From positions 22,896 to 86,895 of the forward strand of contig JBAVAR010000144.1 in the NCBI GenBank assembly GCA_049585815.1: a DNA stretch of 64,000 nucleotides. Reading direction: 5' to 3'. Under the pieces are notes generated by a model. It saw only the letters and a program-made list of their open reading frames with translations, was not told the origin of the DNA and ran no database searches. This document shows positions 61,081 to 64,000 of the stretch, piece by piece; position 1 is the stretch's first letter, and each line of letters begins with the position of its first letter. This DNA comes from DATLSM01 sp049585815. Its GTDB lineage: Bacteria > Actinomycetota > Thermoleophilia > Solirubrobacterales > 70-9. Both the position numbers and the translations under genes were made by a program.

Positions 61081-62430
61081 TCAGCTCGCCGGGGCGGGGA
61101 GGTCCCCGAGCTTCCCAAAGGCAGCCGCGAGCTCCCTCGCCCACGGCCAGCTCGCCTGCAGGCGCAAGCGGGCGCGTCGTCCTGAGAATGCAAGCCGAGC
61201 CGCGACGTGAAGGAGGCGATGGCGAAGCCGCTTCGGGCGCGAGCGGGCGAGCTCGCCCTCCAGCAGCAGCGCCTTGGTCCAGGCGAGCAGGTCGTGGGCG
61301 AGGAGGACCAGCTCGAGCCAGACGGCGTTCATCGCAAAGGCGCGGAACGGCAGCTTGGCGAGGCCGGTGTCCTTGTCGTCGGAGATCTGGTCCTCGGCCC
61401 GGGCGCGGGCCCGGTGGCGGCACTCGATCGCGGCGATGTCGGCACCGGCCTGGTCGGTGAGGATCGCCTGGAAGCGGTGGCCGCCGGCGTCGGTGAACGA
61501 GAGCTGAGCGCCGGGGTGGGGGCGCTCGCGGCGGACGATGAGCCGCGAGGCCTCGGGCCAGCCGGAGAGGTCGATCAGCTCGGTGGCCTCGGCGACCTCG
61601 CCGTTCTCACGCACCGAGCCGTCGGGGTCTTGCGCCGCAACCCAGCGCTGATCGGGAATCCGGGCGATCGCCTCGCGCACCGGCTCGGTCAGGTCAAAGC
61701 CGACCGAGTAGCGGATGTCGCCCTCGCGCGCCCACTCCAAGAGCTCGTGCACGGCGCCGGCGGAGTCGACCCGTAAGAGGACCTCGATCCCCTCGATCCC
61801 CGAGGCCGGGATCTGCTCGAGCGCGGCTTCGGCGACCGCGATCTGATCGGCGGCGGTATTGGCGCCGGCGTTGCCCGCGCGAAGCATCCCGGCCGCCGCC
61901 TCGGAGGTCTCGTCGAAGTAGGCGAGCATCGGGTGAAAGCCGAAGCCGCCCTTGAAGTTGCCCGCCGCTCCCTCCTTCTCGGAGTGGGCGCCCAGGAGGG
62001 TCGCGTCGAGATCGATCGTCACCCGCCCGGGAGCGAGGCCAAGTCCCCAAACATGCTCGCGGGCCTGCTTGCGCGCCGCTCGCAGGCCCTCGAGCAGCTC
62101 GGGCTCAGAGGCGATCCGCTCGATCGCTCGGTAGGCGGTGGGGTCCGAGGCGATCTCGCCGAACAGCGGTGCCTGCTCGCGCAGCGCGCCGAGGTCGGTG
62201 AGCGCCTCGCCGCCGGAGGCGAGCATCACCGCAAGGTCGCGAACGACATGGCCGGGGTCATGGCCCGAGCGGCGCTCGCGCATCGTTGAGAGCTCCCGCG
62301 AGAGCGCCTTCGTCAGCCCGCACTTGTCGGCGACCTGGCTCAGGAGTGCGGTGCCGGCGTGGGAGACCAACCCCTCTCCGTCCGCCGTGACTTCTACGGT
62401 GAATGAGCGGCCTTCGCGCTGCACCTTCAA
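61081..62430 (-). CDS. IS1380-family transposase
   Basis: I take the TTG at 62430 as the start, because AGGAGG lies seven bases before it and the protein then begins LKVQREGRSFTVEVTADGEGLVSHAG. A GTG 32 codons upstream would put the start inside a strong hairpin. The 449-residue protein has the IS1380 pattern: TIDLDATLLGAHSEKEGAAGNFKGGFGFHPML (first catalytic Asp), EVLLRVDSAGA (second Asp) and the later RARAEDQISDDKDTGLAKLPFRAFAMNAVWLELVLLAHDLLAW. The reading frame is intact, so the element may still be mobile. Confidence 0.9.
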   Translation of the reverse strand: MKVQREGRSFTVEVTADGEGLVSHAGTALLSQVADKCGLTKALSRELSTMRERRSGHDPGHVVRDLAVMLASGGEALTDLGALREQAPLFGEIASDPTAYRAIERIASEPELLEGLRAARKQAREHVWGLGLAPGRVTIDLDATLLGAHSEKEGAAGNFKGGFGFHPMLAYFDETSEAAAGMLRAGNAGANTAADQIAVAEAALEQIPASGIEGIEVLLRVDSAGAVHELLEWAREGDIRYSVGFDLTEPVREAIARIPDQRWVAAQDPDGSVRENGEVAEATELIDLSGWPEASRLIVRRERPHPGAQLSFTDAGGHRFQAILTDQAGADIAAIECRHRARARAEDQISDDKDTGLAKLPFRAFAMNAVWLELVLLAHDLLAWTKALLLEGELARSRPKRLRHRLLHVAARLAFSGRRARLRLQASWPWARELAAAFGKLGDLPAPAS

Positions 62431-62497
62431 GGTGAACCTCCTGAGTTCGATCTTCGTTCTTCGACAACCGAAGAATCGCCACTCAGGCGGCGGAAAC

Positions 62498-62522
62498 AGC
62501 GCCCCGGGAAACCCGGGGCGCT
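62498..62522. repeat. Strong GC hairpin upstream of the transposase
   Basis: AGCGCCCCGGG and its exact inverse enclose AAA, giving an 11-bp stem. It lies 68 bases before the start codon of the transposase, on its template side, and could block read-through from outside promoters. Confidence 0.7.
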
Positions 62523-62708
62523 TCACCTTGGTGCAGGATCAGGGCTAACCTCGACGCTGCAGCTGCTGCCATGTCCCATTGCACGGTTCACGGCTGCACT
62601 TATTTGGTACATCCGAGAACGGTCAAAGCCGAAGTAGTGCCTGGAAGGTCCTGGGCATCTCGGATGATGCAGCTAGCCCTCATCGTCATCGGATCTAAGG
62701 GCGGTTTT

Positions 62709-63083
62709 TCAGTGATGCCGCCGGCGAGTACCTCGCCTCGCCTTTTTCTTGACGCCCTTCCCCCCACACGCCGCCTTGGTAGCCACCGTTTGGGTCACGC
62801 TCTTGCCGTTTTGGGCGCTGAATTCGACCCGGCTTGTGGTCGCGGCGGAGCAAAGGCTCTCGGTGTTAGAGAGGTAGCCCTTTGAGCCGCCGAAGAGGGT
62901 GAAGCGGAAGTTGTCGATCGGGGCGTCGGGAATCACAGGGACGACGGTCTTTAGGCGTCCGTCCTGCACCGAGGAGGATTCTGCCTCTGGCATCAGGGTG
63001 ACCTGGCCGGCGAGGATGAAGGCGAGGTGGGGCAGAACACCGAAGCCAGAGACCGCATAGCGAGCGTCAGGCGATCCGCGAAA
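62709..63083 (-). pseudogene. 5'-truncated exported-protein gene
   Basis: The minus-strand frame gives ARYAVSGFGVLPHLAFILAG, QVTLMPEAESSSVQDGRLKT, VVPVIPDAPIDNFRFTLFGG and SVTQTVATKAACGGKGVKKK, ending in a basic tail. I recognise the end of a large secreted protein family of this lineage. The upstream part is missing: a TGA occurs at 63084-63086 in this frame. An ATG at 62993 exists but is internal to the domain. The IS lies 150 bases downstream; the loss may predate or follow its arrival. Confidence 0.6.
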
Positions 63084-63151
63084 TCATGGACACCTACCGG
63101 CACTGCGCCGACTTCCACCTCGTTGCCGGCTAGACCGAAGCAAGGCGCACG

Positions 63152-63790
63152 TCATTCTTTCCGATTCATCGGGGACTTCTCACTCGCAATCTCCCCGCGG
63201 TAGCGCTCGTCTTCAACCTTGATGCTCCGGGCACCCTCGAGCACGTCCTCAATCTGCACGTCAGGGACCACCACCGCCCCAGAGTCGTCGGCAAACACGT
63301 ATTGACCTGGCATCACCCCGACGGCCGAGACGACGACGGGAACGTTCGCCCGGAAGGGGGTTACTTCTGCGCCTCCCCACTTTGTCGCCTCACCAGAGCA
63401 GTAAGCGGCGAACGCGTACTCGGCCAACTCGCCGAAGTCGCGCAGACGGCCATCGGTGAGCAGACCTGCGCATCCGTGATCCTGGAGGCGGGAGAGCTTT
63501 ATCCCACCACCCACCGACGAGTCGACGTAGCCATTGCTCGCCAAGACCACGACCTTGCCTTGCGGGCTGTCGCCGACGGCTTCGTAGAAGAGGTTGCCGA
63601 AGTTGTACTTTTCGGGATCGAGCCCCGCCGAACAGCTCGGAAAGTAGGAAACTGTCACCGCCGGGCCGAACAGCACGCGGCCCGGCGTCGGGGTGACCAA
63701 ATCGAGAATGTGGCAACGATGGCGGTGGAGTCGCCCCATTGCATCCACCAGATTGGCTGTCGTTAGTCCCTCGATCGATAGCACGCGCAC
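63152..63790 (-). CDS. RraA-family protein (HMG/CHA aldolase type)
   Basis: The 212-residue protein has the RraA fold: IEGLTTANLVDAMGRL, GPAVTVSYFPSC, KVVVLASNGYVDSSVGGGIKLSRLQDHGCAGLLTDGRLRDFGELAEYAFAAYCSG, and FADDSGAVVVPD. The G-x-x-x-G-x-x-D-G-x-x-R-D pattern binds a divalent metal and substrate in the aldolase members; RNase E control is restricted to enteric RraA. So a lyase of a dicarboxylic acid is likely. The start (GTG) is unsure, since a second GTG lies two codons later. Confidence 0.85.
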   Translation of the reverse strand: MRVLSIEGLTTANLVDAMGRLHRHRCHILDLVTPTPGRVLFGPAVTVSYFPSCSAGLDPEKYNFGNLFYEAVGDSPQGKVVVLASNGYVDSSVGGGIKLSRLQDHGCAGLLTDGRLRDFGELAEYAFAAYCSGEATKWGGAEVTPFRANVPVVVSAVGVMPGQYVFADDSGAVVVPDVQIEDVLEGARSIKVEDERYRGEIASEKSPMNRKE

Positions 63791-63957
63791 TAGTCCATGA
63801 TCTGAAGTATCGGAACTTTAGCGCCGGAGCGAAGGGACCTGTCGGCATTCGTCCACGCGACCCGTGCCAAGAGCTAGACCGAAGTTACCCCCCACCGCCA
63901 GCGCAAATTAGGCTTAAACACTGAGGATCCCCGCCGCGGCAGCTGTCTCGTTCGTGG
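63791..63957. other. Intergenic, no gene supported
   Basis: Nothing is seen between the RraA gene and the gene that runs off the right edge. Confidence 0.4.
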
Positions 63958-64000
63958 CTACGCGTGCTTGGGGATGCGCTCGAGCAGCTCCAGCGCCCGC
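63958..64000 (-). CDS. 3' end of a gene cut by the window edge
   Basis: On the minus strand the last 13 codons read RALELLERIPKHA and then TAG (63958-63960). The composition is coding-like. The rest of the gene lies outside the window, so no product can be named. Confidence 0.4.
   Translation of the reverse strand, partial: RALELLERIPKHA

Larger units (their letters stand above)
61052..62555 (-). mobile_element. IS1380-family insertion sequence
   Basis: The transposase gene is bracketed by candidate terminal repeats. GTCGAGGTT at 61052-61060 and AACCTCGAC at 62547-62555 are exact inverses, and 11 of 13 positions match if four inner bases are included. That gives an element of about 1.5 kb, which fits the family. 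I do not see a clear target-site duplication, so the exact ends are uncertain. Confidence 0.7.

Noticed and set aside
1..64000. CRISPR arrays, rRNA genes, integrase genes
   Set aside because: I looked for regularly spaced repeats, rRNA stretches and tyrosine or serine recombinase motifs and saw none. The RTX and VACPS repeats are protein-coding.

Overview
The window comes from a high-GC Gram-positive chromosome. Frequent GTG/TTG starts, many secreted low-complexity proteins, and families such as the NhaA-DsbA fusion, the cyclic-nucleotide-binding/TrxB-like fusion, GH76 and the GlcNAc-free TreT-type trehalose synthase all suit an actinobacterium. My best guess is Thermoleophilia/Solirubrobacterales; this is inferred from family content, not from a marker gene.

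Left third (1-30.4 kb): accessory-looking and loosely packed. It opens with a four-gene export cassette (lipoprotein, HlyD-like adaptor, MacB-type ATPase and permease). tRNA-Trp follows at 5679. After it come mostly exported proteins (G1 acid peptidase, glycine-rich protein, a VACPS-repeat/PKD protein, two RTX-type repeat proteins, a PKD protein), one GGDEF diguanylate cyclase, a desaturase, an ABC-2 exporter, several gene remnants (XRE, PASTA, PPANDNF-type) and a 28-bp perfect palindrome. A same-orientation copy of the 3' half of tRNA-Trp (34 of 37 bases) lies at 29038, so about 23.3 kb is bracketed by tRNA-Trp and a 3' tRNA fragment. That is the layout of an old tRNA-targeted island, although no integrase is visible. 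A MntA-HepT toxin-antitoxin pair lies just outside.

Middle (30.7-46.5 kb): trehalose synthase, then a potassium operon in the unusual order kdpF-A-C-B. It is followed by a short conserved-looking protein, a KdpD piece lacking any histidine kinase, and a membrane-anchored universal stress protein. A small candidate membrane peptide with a (GCGATC)n tract is coupled to kdpF. An M50 protease, a HipBA toxin-antitoxin pair behind an AT-rich control region, a degenerate GGDEF protein, a GH76 glycosidase and a SCO-family protein follow.

Right (46.5-60 kb): a compact block of transport and redox genes. It holds a cation/Ca exchanger, MarR with a divergent MMPL pump and a candidate operator, a universal stress protein, two DHA2-type MFS pumps (one fused to a C-terminal winged-helix-like domain), an SRPBCC protein, the cNMP-binding/TrxB-like fusion without a CxxC pair, and the NhaA-DsbA fusion.

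Right end (60-64 kb): tRNA-Gly and tRNA-Pro, a second tRNA 3'-end copy, an IS1380-family element with candidate terminal repeats, a truncated exported-protein gene and a RraA-family protein. Taken together, the window is an envelope, ion-homeostasis and efflux region with three toxin-antitoxin loci (one decayed) and two tRNA-end duplications.
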